Positions 9,834 to 18,028 of a DNA stretch of 64,000 nucleotides are shown here, piece by piece (position 1 is the first letter of the stretch; each line of letters starts with the position of its first letter). A program made the position numbers and the translations under genes. Origin of the DNA: Geminicoccaceae bacterium (GTDB lineage Bacteria > Pseudomonadota > Alphaproteobacteria > Geminicoccales > Geminicoccaceae). Location of the stretch: assembly GCA_020638465.1 (NCBI GenBank), contig JACKIM010000002.1, positions 1,116,001-1,180,000 of the forward strand, given 5' to 3'. The notes below the pieces were generated by a model that was not told where the DNA came from, did not search any database, and saw only the letters and a list, made by a program, of their open reading frames with translations.

Positions 9834-11554
9834 ACGGCATGACTGAGCTGAACCCGGCCCTGATCCTCATCATCGGCGCACTGCCTCTGGCACTCCTGCC
9901 CGTTTCGTTGCGCAAGGCGTGGATGCTGTTCCTGCCGCTGGCCTGCCTTTATCAGGTTTCGTTCGGCGATTCGGGCAGTTTTGGCCACATGAACCTCATG
10001 GGCATGGAGCTTGAGACCTATCGGCTCGATTCCCTCTCGCGGATCTTTGCGATCATCTTTTCGATCGCTGCAGGACTCAGCGTCATCTACTCCCTGCATC
10101 AGGATGATCCGGTGCAGGAAACGGCCGGCCTGATCTATTCGGGCAGTGCGATCGGCGCGGCACTGGCCGGCGACCTCCTCACACTGTTCATCTTCTGGGA
10201 ACTCACTGCCATATCCTCGGTGTTCCTGATCTGGGCCCGCGGCACCGATCGCGCGTACAAGGCCGGCATGCGCTACATGCTGATCCAGGTCGGATCCGGG
10301 GTGCTCCTTCTCGCCGGAACGCTCGTCCACTACGCGCAGACCGGCTCGCTCGCCTTCAACGCGCTCGGCATCGAGAGCCTCGGCGGCAAGATCATCCTCG
10401 TCGCCTTCGGCATCAAGTGCGCCTTCCCGCTGTTGCACAACTGGCTGCAGGACGCCTATCCCGAGGCGACCATTACCGGTACGGTATGGCTTTCCGCATT
10501 TACCACCAAACTTGCCGTCTATGCGCTGGCACGTGGCTATGCCGGAACCGAGATGCTCATCTGGGTCGGCGTCGTCATGACCGCCTTCCCGATCTTCTAC
10601 GCCGTCATCGAGAACGATCTGCGACGGGTGCTGGCCTACAGTCTCAACAACCAGCTGGGCTTCATGGTGACCGGTATCGGCGTCGGGACCGAACTGGCGC
10701 TCAACGGCACGGTGGCGCATGCCTTCTGCCACATCCTCTACAAGGGGCTCCTGTTCATGTCGATGGGGGCGGTCATGTTCCGTACCGGGACGTGCAAGGG
10801 CTCGGAGCTGGGCGGGCTGTACAAGTCGATGCCCTGGACGACCGGTTTCTGCATCGTCGGTGCCGCCTCGATCTCCGCCTTCCCGCTGTTCAGCGGATTT
10901 GTCTCGAAGTCGATGATCCTGGCAGCTCTGGCGGAGAACGGTTATTTTGTCCCGTGGCTCGTCCTGCTGTTCGCATCCGCCGGTGTCTTCCACCATTCGG
11001 GAATCAAGATCCCGTTTTTCGCCTTTTTCGCGCATGACAGTGGACGTCGGGTCGAGGAAGCTCCACGCAACATGCTGATCGCCATGGGTGTTGCATCGTT
11101 TCTGTGCATCGGCATCGGTGTATTGCCCGGCCCCCTCTATGCAATGCTGCCCTATCCGGTCGACTTCTCTCCCTATACTTTCGAACACGTGGTCACCCAG
11201 CTGCAATTGCTGCTGTTTTCCGCACTGGCGTTCACCTGGCTGATGCGCGGTGGCGTCTACCCGCCAGAATTGCGTTCCGTCGTCCTCGATACCGATGTGC
11301 TTTACCGCAAGGGACTGCCCGCCTTCGCCCACTGGTTCTGCCGGGTATTCGGGCCGATGGATGCGGCAGTTCGCCGCTGGCTCGTCCGCGGCTTCAGCCG
11401 CTTTGCAGGCCAGGTTTCGCGTTATTCCGGCCCGGAGGGAGCGCTGGCGCGTTCGGTCGGTTCCGGCAGCATGACATTCTGGATCATCGTCGTGCTCGCG
11501 GTCTATCTGGCGATTACCTTCGCGGGCAACGGGATAGGTGGCGGGGGCCACTGA
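9830..11554 (+). CDS. Third NuoL/M/N-like antiporter subunit
   Basis: Third antiporter-type subunit, 574 residues from GTG 9830 (ATG 9839 is an alternative). It has the helix-5 glutamate E124 (LFIFWELTAISS) and the helix-7 lysine K196 (GIKCAFPLLHNWLQ), so it looks transport-competent rather than vestigial. The C-terminus is about 75 residues longer than in the other two: a lateral or extra-membrane segment (residues about 480-545) and a last helix. It ends the operon. The 264 bases to clpS show no obvious strong terminator. Confidence 0.92.
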   Translation: MNGMTELNPALILIIGALPLALLPVSLRKAWMLFLPLACLYQVSFGDSGSFGHMNLMGMELETYRLDSLSRIFAIIFSIAAGLSVIYSLHQDDPVQETAGLIYSGSAIGAALAGDLLTLFIFWELTAISSVFLIWARGTDRAYKAGMRYMLIQVGSGVLLLAGTLVHYAQTGSLAFNALGIESLGGKIILVAFGIKCAFPLLHNWLQDAYPEATITGTVWLSAFTTKLAVYALARGYAGTEMLIWVGVVMTAFPIFYAVIENDLRRVLAYSLNNQLGFMVTGIGVGTELALNGTVAHAFCHILYKGLLFMSMGAVMFRTGTCKGSELGGLYKSMPWTTGFCIVGAASISAFPLFSGFVSKSMILAALAENGYFVPWLVLLFASAGVFHHSGIKIPFFAFFAHDSGRRVEEAPRNMLIAMGVASFLCIGIGVLPGPLYAMLPYPVDFSPYTFEHVVTQLQLLLFSALAFTWLMRGGVYPPELRSVVLDTDVLYRKGLPAFAHWFCRVFGPMDAAVRRWLVRGFSRFAGQVSRYSGPEGALARSVGSGSMTFWIIVVLAVYLAITFAGNGIGGGGH

Positions 11555-11750
11555 CATCCGTTTGCACGGCGAGGCCTTTCATCACGGCGGCGGCACTACC
11601 ATATGAAGGATCATCCGGGTCGGGGAACGGTGTGCCGTTCGCCGGTGACGCTCCGGAGATCCGGGCAATCGTCACGACGTTAACGTTTTGTTGGTGTTGG
11701 CGGAGGATCATGGGATTCATCTGTTGCCGTGCCGTGGCTTCGAAATGAAT

Positions 11751-11778
11751 TTGTCCGAAGGGCTGAATGAACTATCAT
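11751..11778 (+). promoter_or_regulatory. Candidate sigma-70 promoter for clpS-clpA
   Basis: TTGTCC (11751-11756) and TATCAT (11773-11778) are separated by 16 bases, about 40 bases before the clpS ATG. The wider 11555-11818 spacer contains no convincing gene. Sequence match only. Confidence 0.4.
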
Positions 11779-11818
11779 ACTGGACGGGTCACCAAGGTGG
11801 GAATCTGGTCGAGGGAAG

Positions 11819-12151
11819 ATGAGTAGCGGTTCTTTTGACGACGAGGAAGGTGATGCGGCCCAGGGCGGCATCGCCACGAAAACCAAGACGAAGACCCAGC
11901 GCCCCTCCCTGTACAAGGTGCTGCTGCTGAACGACGACTATACGCCCATGGAGTTTGTCGTCCTGGTTCTCGAACGCTTCTTTTCCAAAAGCCGGGAGGA
12001 CGCGACGCAGATCATGTTGCACGTCCACCATAAGGGGGTCGGAATTTGTGGCGTTTATACCTTTGAGGTCGCGGAAACGAAGGTCGCCCAGGTGATCGAG
12101 TTTGCCCGCCAGAACCAGCATCCGCTACAATGCGCGATGGAAAAGGAGTAG
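11819..12151 (+). CDS. clpS: ATP-dependent Clp protease adaptor ClpS
   Basis: ClpS binds N-degron substrates and hands them to ClpAP. The 110 residues have a disordered, charged N-terminal tail (about 1-30) and then the conserved core beginning YKVLLLNDDYTPMEFVV. That stretch contains the Asn-Asp pair that contacts the substrate N-terminus. The HVHHKGVGICGVYTFEVAE segment completes the family fold. clpA follows after 60 bases on the same strand, as in most proteobacteria. Confidence 0.96.
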   Translation: MSSGSFDDEEGDAAQGGIATKTKTKTQRPSLYKVLLLNDDYTPMEFVVLVLERFFSKSREDATQIMLHVHHKGVGICGVYTFEVAETKVAQVIEFARQNQHPLQCAMEKE

Positions 12152-12211
12152 CGGCTTGATCGCTACGGGTTTGAACCGGGCCTCGCGCCCGAATCATCGA
12201 GGGCAACGTCC

Positions 12212-14587
12212 ATGCTTTCGCGCACTCTAGAAAAGACGCTTCGACGGGCTCTGGCCCTGGCCAATGCGCGCCAGCATGAATATGCGACGCTTGAGCATCT
12301 GCTCATGGCCCTCACCGAGGATCAGGACGCGGTTGCCGTGCTCAAGGCATGCGCGGTCGAACTCGAACGCTTGCGGATGACGCTGACCGACTTTCTCGAT
12401 CACGAGCTTTTGGGCCTGGTTGTCGAGGGGGTGGTCGACGCCAAGCCGACCGCCGGCTTCCAGCGGGTGATTCAGCGGGCGGCCATCCACGTGCAGTCCT
12501 CGGGCCGGACCGAGGTGACCGGTGCCAATGTCCTGGTTGCGCTGTTTTCCGAGCGTGAATCCCATGCGGTGTATTTCCTGCAGGAGCAGAATGTCTCGCG
12601 TCTGGATGCCGTCAATTACATCGCGCATGGCATCGCCAAGAAGCCCGGCATGAGCCAGCAGAAGGTCGTGCGTGGTGCCGACGAGCAGCCGCAGCAACAA
12701 CCGGAAGGCAATGAGGAAAAGGCCCGCACCGACAAGCCGCAGGCCGGCGAGGCGCTGTCGGCCTATTGTACCGACCTCAACGAGAAGGCACGTGCCGGCA
12801 AGATCGACATCCTCGTCGGTCGTGCCGCGGAGATCGAGCGTACCATCCAGATCCTGTGCCGTCGGTCGAAGAACAATCCTCTTTTTGTCGGCGATCCCGG
12901 CGTCGGGAAAACCGCCATTGCGGAAGGGTTGGCCCGCCGCATCATCGAGGGCGATGTCCCCGAGGTGTTGCGCGAAGCCGTCATCTATGCACTCGACATG
13001 GGGGCCCTGCTCGCCGGAACCCGTTATCGCGGCGATTTCGAGGAACGGTTGAAGACCGTCATCAACGAACTCGAAAATGACAGGAATGCGGTGTTGTTCA
13101 TCGACGAGATCCACACCGTCATCGGTGCGGGTGCCACCAGTGGCGGTTCGCTCGATGCCTCCAATATCCTCAAACCCGCCCTCGCCTCGGGAGCCCTGCG
13201 CTGCATCGGCTCGACCACCTACAAGGAATTCCGCAACTACTTCGAGAAGGACCGGGCACTGGTCCGCCGCTTCCAGAAGATTGATATCCCCGAACCGACC
13301 GAGGAAGAGGCGGTCAAGATCCTTGAGGGCCTCAAGCCGAGCTTCGAGGAGCATCATGGCGTGAAATACAGCCAGGGTGCGCTCAAGGCCGCGGTCAAGC
13401 TGGCCACCCGATACATCCATGACCGCAAGCTTCCGGACAAGGCCATCGATGTGATCGACGAGGTCGGTGCGGCCCAGATGCTTCGCCCGCCGCAGCAGCG
13501 CAAGAAGAATGTCGGTCCCAAGGATATCGAGGAGATTGTGGCCAAGATCGCCCGCGTGCCGATCAAGGCCGTGAGCGCTCGCGACCGCGATGCGCTCAAG
13601 TCGCTCGATGCGGATCTCAAGGGTGCTGTGTTCGGTCAGGATCGTGCAATCGAGGCCCTCGCCAGTGCCATCAAGCTCAGCCGCGCCGGCCTGCGCGACC
13701 CGCAAAAGCCGATAGGCTGCTACCTCTTCTCCGGTCCCACCGGTGTCGGCAAGACAGAAGTCGCCCGCCAGCTGGCCGATGTCATGGCCATCGAACTGGT
13801 TCGCTTCGACATGTCGGAATATATGGAACGGCATGCCGTTTCCCGGTTGATCGGCGCTCCTCCGGGGTATGTCGGCTTCGACCAGGGTGGCTTGTTGACC
13901 GATGCGGTCGATCAGCACCCGCACGCGGTACTGTTGCTCGACGAGATCGAGAAGGCCCATCCCGATGTGTTCAACATCCTCCTGCAGGTGATGGATTACG
14001 GAAAGCTCACCGACAACAACGGCAAGACTGTCGATTTCCGCAATGTCATCCTCATCATGACCACCAATGCCGGCGCGTCGGATATGAGCAAGCCGGTCAT
14101 GGGTTTCGGCGGGACCACCCGTGAAGGCGAGGATACCGAAGCCATCAAGAGGTTGTTCACGCCTGAATTCCGCAACCGCCTCGATGCCGTCATTCCGTTC
14201 AGCGGGCTCAGTGCGGTGGTCATCCGCTCGGTGGTCGAGAAGTTCATTCGCCAGCTGGCGGCACAGCTTGCCGACCGCCGCGTGTCGATCGAACTCGACG
14301 ATGCGGCCATGGACTGGCTGGCCGAACATGGCTTCGATCCCCTGTATGGCGCACGGCCGCTGGCCCGGGTCATCGAGGACAACATCAAGAAGCCGCTGGC
14401 CGACGAGTTGCTCTTTGGCGACCTTTCCAAGGGCGGCAAGGTTCTTGTCACCGTGGGCGAGGACAGCAAGCTGGTCTTCCAGACACAACCGGCCGGACGC
14501 TCGCAAAAGCTGTTGGCAGCACCGGACTCGGATGATGACGACGATGATGACGGTGTCATGGACGAAGAGCCTGAAGTGGTGAGCTGA
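12212..14587 (+). CDS. clpA: ATP-dependent Clp protease ATP-binding subunit ClpA
   Basis: AAA+ unfoldase that feeds ClpP, with ClpS as adaptor. At 791 residues it is slightly longer than E. coli ClpA (758). Domains: Clp-N repeats (about 1-145); NBD1 with Walker A GDPGVGKTA near residue 227 and Walker B LFIDEIHT; NBD2 with Walker A GPTGVGKTE near residue 507 and Walker B LLLDEIEKAH; and a C-terminal D2-small domain. The C-terminus ends in a very acidic run (DSDDDDDDDGVMDEEPE) coded by GAT/GAC repeats, which is unusual for ClpA and may have expanded by slippage. A hairpin follows the stop. Confidence 0.97.
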   Translation: MLSRTLEKTLRRALALANARQHEYATLEHLLMALTEDQDAVAVLKACAVELERLRMTLTDFLDHELLGLVVEGVVDAKPTAGFQRVIQRAAIHVQSSGRTEVTGANVLVALFSERESHAVYFLQEQNVSRLDAVNYIAHGIAKKPGMSQQKVVRGADEQPQQQPEGNEEKARTDKPQAGEALSAYCTDLNEKARAGKIDILVGRAAEIERTIQILCRRSKNNPLFVGDPGVGKTAIAEGLARRIIEGDVPEVLREAVIYALDMGALLAGTRYRGDFEERLKTVINELENDRNAVLFIDEIHTVIGAGATSGGSLDASNILKPALASGALRCIGSTTYKEFRNYFEKDRALVRRFQKIDIPEPTEEEAVKILEGLKPSFEEHHGVKYSQGALKAAVKLATRYIHDRKLPDKAIDVIDEVGAAQMLRPPQQRKKNVGPKDIEEIVAKIARVPIKAVSARDRDALKSLDADLKGAVFGQDRAIEALASAIKLSRAGLRDPQKPIGCYLFSGPTGVGKTEVARQLADVMAIELVRFDMSEYMERHAVSRLIGAPPGYVGFDQGGLLTDAVDQHPHAVLLLDEIEKAHPDVFNILLQVMDYGKLTDNNGKTVDFRNVILIMTTNAGASDMSKPVMGFGGTTREGEDTEAIKRLFTPEFRNRLDAVIPFSGLSAVVIRSVVEKFIRQLAAQLADRRVSIELDDAAMDWLAEHGFDPLYGARPLARVIEDNIKKPLADELLFGDLSKGGKVLVTVGEDSKLVFQTQPAGRSQKLLAAPDSDDDDDDDGVMDEEPEVVS

Positions 14588-14610
14588 ACACCTCCTTGCC
14601 TGGCGGATGC

Positions 14611-14649
14611 CGACCCCGGCTGTGAAGGATGTATTCGCTGCCGGGGTCG
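14611..14649. terminator. Hairpin after clpA
   Basis: Perfect 10-bp inverted repeat CGACCCCGGC (14611-14620) / GCCGGGGTCG (14640-14649) with a 19-nt loop. No T-run follows on the plus strand. It could terminate clpA, and perhaps also the small minus-strand ORF at 14681-14803. Confidence 0.45.
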
Positions 14650-14680
14650 TTCATGCCGGCCATGAGTGCGCGATGCCCCG

Positions 14681-14803
14681 TTACTGCCGGAATATGCGGG
14701 TCAGGTGGGGCTGGCCTGTCATGCGCTCGTGCTGTACGAGCCATTGCGACTGAAAGAAGAATTCCGGTGAACGCGACGGGGCGGGATCTCCGGGACGAAG
14801 CAT
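14681..14803 (-). CDS. Possible small protein, 40 residues
   Basis: Minus-strand ORF from ATG (14803) to TAA (14681). The middle reads EFFFQSQWLVQHERMTGQPH, with plausible codon use and aromatic content for a real short protein. No strong ribosome site is seen and I recognise no family. It sits opposite the otherwise empty clpA-yihY spacer and converges on the clpA hairpin. It may be a genuine small protein, the end of a decayed gene, or chance. Confidence 0.25.
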   Translation of the reverse strand: MLRPGDPAPSRSPEFFFQSQWLVQHERMTGQPHLTRIFRQ

Positions 14804-14817
14804 AGGGCTCGCGCTTC

Positions 14818-15801
14818 ATGGCCATTGTCCGTGACCTCCAGACACCATCCCAGCGGACAGGGAAGAGGCGGAATCGCACCGACCTGATGAAGCTGGCACC
14901 GATCGAGCCCTTTGCCACGAACGACCTCGAAGCGCCGACCAGTCCGGTGCGGACCCGTCGCCTCCGGCCGCCCGATCTTTCATGGATGCGCCGCGTGCTC
15001 TGGCCGGCCATCGCTCATTTCGCCAATGACGAAGGTTTCGTTCTGGCCGGTTACATCGCCTTCACGGCATTGTTTGCGATGTTCCCCTTCATGATCTTCC
15101 TGCTGGCCCTCGCCGGTTTCATGGGCTGGGGTGGGGCCGCCGCCGATGCCATCGAGATCGGTCTGGAAATTCTGCCGCCGGAAGTCGAAGGCGTTCTGCG
15201 TCCAGTGGTCACCGAGCTGCGTGGCGGTCCCCACGGTACCCTGCTGACAGTCTCGATCGCCCTTTCCGTCTGGTTCTCGTCGTCGGGACTGGAAAGCCTG
15301 CGGCACGCCCTCAATCTCGCCTTCAGGGTCAAGGATCCGCCGGCATTCTGGGCCAATCGCCTGCGCAGCATGGCACTCACCGTGGTCTATGCGGCCATCA
15401 TCCTCACCGCGATGCTCGTCCTGGTCGGCCTGCCGATCGCCCGCGAGGTCGTCACCTGGCTTGCCGAACGCGACCTGTTCGACCGAAACCTCTACACGGT
15501 GGTACGCTATATCATCGGAGTCATACTGCTGCTGACATTCACCATCGGCCTTTACCTGTCACTGACCAACACCGACCTGCGCCTCCGCGACGTGTTGCCC
15601 GGCGCCCTCATCTCGGTGACGCTCTGGGTGGTCGCCACTGCGGCCTACTCGATTTACCTGCGCAATTTCGGCCGTTACAGTATTCTATATGGCAGTCTTG
15701 GCGGTGTGATTTTTACTCTGTTCTTCTTCTATATTTCGGCGATCATCTTCATTTTTGGAGCACAGATCAATGCGGCCATGATGCAGGAACGACGCGATTG
15801 A
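14818..15801 (+). CDS. YihY/BrkB-family inner-membrane protein
   Basis: Integral membrane protein of the YihY/virulence factor BrkB family (once misnamed RNase BN); molecular function unproven. The 327 residues have a cytoplasmic N-terminus of about 60 residues and about six transmembrane helices. Family landmarks are GYIAFTALFAMFPFMIFLLA, the SSSGLESLRHALNLAF segment, and the last-helix region YGSLGGVIFTLFFFYISAII. ATG 14818 gives a long leader; ATG 14887 (MKLAPIEPF) is an equally possible start. Confidence 0.88.
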   Translation: MAIVRDLQTPSQRTGKRRNRTDLMKLAPIEPFATNDLEAPTSPVRTRRLRPPDLSWMRRVLWPAIAHFANDEGFVLAGYIAFTALFAMFPFMIFLLALAGFMGWGGAAADAIEIGLEILPPEVEGVLRPVVTELRGGPHGTLLTVSIALSVWFSSSGLESLRHALNLAFRVKDPPAFWANRLRSMALTVVYAAIILTAMLVLVGLPIAREVVTWLAERDLFDRNLYTVVRYIIGVILLLTFTIGLYLSLTNTDLRLRDVLPGALISVTLWVVATAAYSIYLRNFGRYSILYGSLGGVIFTLFFFYISAIIFIFGAQINAAMMQERRD

Positions 15802-15843
15802 GCCACTATTGCTGCAAGATATGGCGTGTGTCGCCTCCCCCTC

Positions 15844-15890
15844 TTGGATATCGGGGGGGTGACGTCTAGGATACCGTTCAAATCGAACGG
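15844..15890 (+). promoter_or_regulatory. Candidate fabI promoter with downstream inverted repeat
   Basis: TTGGAT (15844-15849), 17-base spacer, TAGGAT (15867-15872). Immediately downstream, where transcription should start, lies CCGTTC-AAATC-GAACGG (15874-15890), a 6-bp inverted repeat that could be an operator. The fabI ATG follows at 15918. Confidence 0.4.
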
Positions 15891-15917
15891 CATTTCAATT
15901 CAAGGGATCGGATCGCC

Positions 15918-16730
15918 ATGGCCAATTCGGGATTGCTCATGCAGGGCAGGAAAGGGCTTATCATGGGCATCGCCAATGATCGCTCGCTGGCATGGGGTAT
16001 CGCCCAGGCCGTTTCGGCACAAGGGGCACAACTCGCCGTCACCTATCAGGGAGAGGCGCTGAAAAAGCGCGTGGCGCCACTCGCAGGACAACTCGGTCAG
16101 GATTTCATCCTGCCGGCCGATGTCACCGACAACGACAGCATGGATACCCTCTTCGAGACCATCGAGGAACGCTGGGGCAAACTCGATTTCGCCGTCCATG
16201 CCATCGCCTATTCGGACAAGGAACAGCTCAAGGGAAAATATCTCGATACCACTGCGGATAATTTCCTCAGGTCGATGCATATTTCCTGTTTCTCCTTCAC
16301 CGATCTCGCCCGGCGCTGCGCACCGCTGATGGCCGATGGTGGATCACTGGTGACGTTGAGCTATTACGGTGCCGAGAAGGTCGTGCCGCACTACAATGTC
16401 ATGGGGGTGGCCAAGGCGGCTCTTGAGGCATCCGTCCGCTATCTCGCTGTCGACCTTGGCGGCCAGAATGTCCGGGTGAATGCCATTTCCGCCGGGCCGG
16501 TTCGTACACTGGCCGCATCGGGCATCGGTGATTTCCGCTACATCCTGCGCTGGAACGAATACAACGCCCCGCTCAAGCGCAACACGACACTGGATGACGT
16601 GGGCGGAGCCGGTGTCTACCTGCTCTCCGAGCTCGGAGCTGGCACGACCGGAGAAATTCTGCATGTCGACAGCGGTTACCATGTCGTCGGCATGAAGGCG
16701 GAGGATGCGCCCGATATCGCCACGGTCTGA
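15918..16730 (+). CDS. fabI: Enoyl-[acyl-carrier-protein] reductase (NADH) FabI
   Basis: Final reduction step of each fatty acid elongation cycle, and the target of triclosan-type inhibitors. The 270 residues have an SDR fold. The nucleotide-binding start is GLIMGIANDRSLAWGIAQ. The catalytic region YYGAEKVVPHYNVMGVAKA shows the Tyr-x6-Lys pair typical of FabI. The ATG at 15918 follows a short leader with a plausible promoter. aroC lies downstream, with a degraded acetyltransferase fragment between them. Confidence 0.96.
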   Translation: MANSGLLMQGRKGLIMGIANDRSLAWGIAQAVSAQGAQLAVTYQGEALKKRVAPLAGQLGQDFILPADVTDNDSMDTLFETIEERWGKLDFAVHAIAYSDKEQLKGKYLDTTADNFLRSMHISCFSFTDLARRCAPLMADGGSLVTLSYYGAEKVVPHYNVMGVAKAALEASVRYLAVDLGGQNVRVNAISAGPVRTLAASGIGDFRYILRWNEYNAPLKRNTTLDDVGGAGVYLLSELGAGTTGEILHVDSGYHVVGMKAEDAPDIATV

Positions 16731-16797
16731 ACGCCTGGACATCATTCCCTTGTTGCAGAATGCACGCAACCATGCGGCATCGCCCGATCCGGCAGAA

Positions 16798-16899
16798 GTG
16801 CCGGTGCTCCATGAGAAGGCCGGATTCCGGCGCATTGGAGCATTCGGTAAATATCGCCCCGATCCCCTGTCCGTCTTCATGGAAAAGAACCTCGACTGA
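16798..16899 (+). pseudogene. C-terminal remnant of a GNAT N-acetyltransferase
   Basis: In-frame codons 16798-16899 read VPVLHEKAGFRRIGAFGKY followed by RPDPLSVFMEKNLD. This is the characteristic C-terminal strand of small GNAT acetyltransferases ('YEKxGFRRxGPFGxYxxDPLSVFMEK'). The upstream acetyl-CoA-binding motifs are absent: only about 70 bases separate it from the fabI stop. The remnant's TGA overlaps the aroC ATG, so it may survive because it carries the aroC translation-initiation context. Confidence 0.65.
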
Positions 16900-18017
16900 T
16901 GGCCGGTAACAGTTTCGGTACACTCTTTCGCTTCACGACCTGGGGAGAAAGCCACGGTCCGGCCATTGGCTGCGTCGTCGATGGCGTGCCTTCGCGCATA
17001 CCGCTCAGCGAGGCCGATATCCAGACATGGCTGGACCGGCGCAAGCCCGGCCAGTCGCGCTTCACCACCCAGCGCCGGGAACCCGATACCGTCGAGATCC
17101 TCTCCGGCGTGTTCGAGGGATTGACCACCGGTACACCCGTGAGTCTGCTGATCCGCAACCAGGACCAGCGCTCGAAGGATTACGGCGAGATCAAGGACAG
17201 CTACCGCCCGGGCCACGCCGACATCACCTATGACATGAAGTACGGCATTCGCGACTATCGCGGCGGCGGTCGTTCATCGGCCCGCGAGACGGCGATGCGA
17301 GTGGCCGCAGGCGCCATTGCCCGCAAGATACTGGGCGACAGCGTCCAGATCCTCGGCTACCTCACCCGGATCGGCGAGGATGCCGTCGACCCGGCACATT
17401 TCGATGAGGCCGAGATCGGACGCAACCCCTTCTGGTGTCCCGATGCGCAGGCGGCAATCCGCTTCGAGCGGCAACTCGACCATGTGCGCAAGAATGGCTC
17501 GTCGGTGGGAGCCGTGGTCGAGGTCGTGGCCCGCGGCGTTCCCGCCGGCCTGGGCGAGCCCGTCTACGACAAGCTCGACAGCGATCTTGCCAAGGCGATG
17601 ATGAGCATCAACGCGGTCAAGGGTGTTGAAATCGGTGCCGGCTTCCGGGCCGCCGCACTCAGCGGCGAACAGAATGCCGACGAGATCCGCCGCGGTGGCA
17701 ATGACGGGCCGCGTTTCGAGTCCAATCAGGCCGGCGGCATCCTGGGCGGAATTTCGACCGGACAGGAGATCGTCTGCCGTTTCGCCGTCAAGCCGACTTC
17801 CTCGATCCTCACCCCGAGACGGACCATTGACCGTCATGGCGCGGAAATCGAGCTGCGCACCAAGGGGCGTCACGACCCCTGCGTCGGCATCCGCGCGGTT
17901 CCCGTCGGCGAGGCGATGATGGCCTGCGTCCTCGCCGACCATCTGCTGCGGCACCGGGGTGTCTATGACGGGATGACCCCTCGCCCGCTCTCTTCGCAAC
18001 GTGCTCCCGAAGACTGA
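16899..18017 (+). CDS. aroC: Chorismate synthase
   Basis: Last enzyme of the shikimate pathway; converts EPSP to chorismate using reduced FMN. The 372 residues include the N-terminal FTTWGESHGPAIGCVVDGVP signature, the FMN-binding stretch YRGGGRSSARETAMRVAAGA near residue 120, and GGISTGQEIVCRFAVKPTSS near residue 285. All are typical and intact. The ATG overlaps the stop of the GNAT remnant upstream. The gene converges on the molybdenum hydroxylase genes. Confidence 0.96.
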   Translation: MAGNSFGTLFRFTTWGESHGPAIGCVVDGVPSRIPLSEADIQTWLDRRKPGQSRFTTQRREPDTVEILSGVFEGLTTGTPVSLLIRNQDQRSKDYGEIKDSYRPGHADITYDMKYGIRDYRGGGRSSARETAMRVAAGAIARKILGDSVQILGYLTRIGEDAVDPAHFDEAEIGRNPFWCPDAQAAIRFERQLDHVRKNGSSVGAVVEVVARGVPAGLGEPVYDKLDSDLAKAMMSINAVKGVEIGAGFRAAALSGEQNADEIRRGGNDGPRFESNQAGGILGGISTGQEIVCRFAVKPTSSILTPRRTIDRHGAEIELRTKGRHDPCVGIRAVPVGEAMMACVLADHLLRHRGVYDGMTPRPLSSQRAPED

Positions 18018-18028
18018 CCTCCGGACAT

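Noticed and set aside
4097..11554. Interpretation as a membrane-bound hydrogenase or complex I operon
   Set aside because: No hydrogenase large/small subunits, no NuoB/C/D/H/I equivalents and no Cys-rich redox subunits; only antiporter-module subunits are present.
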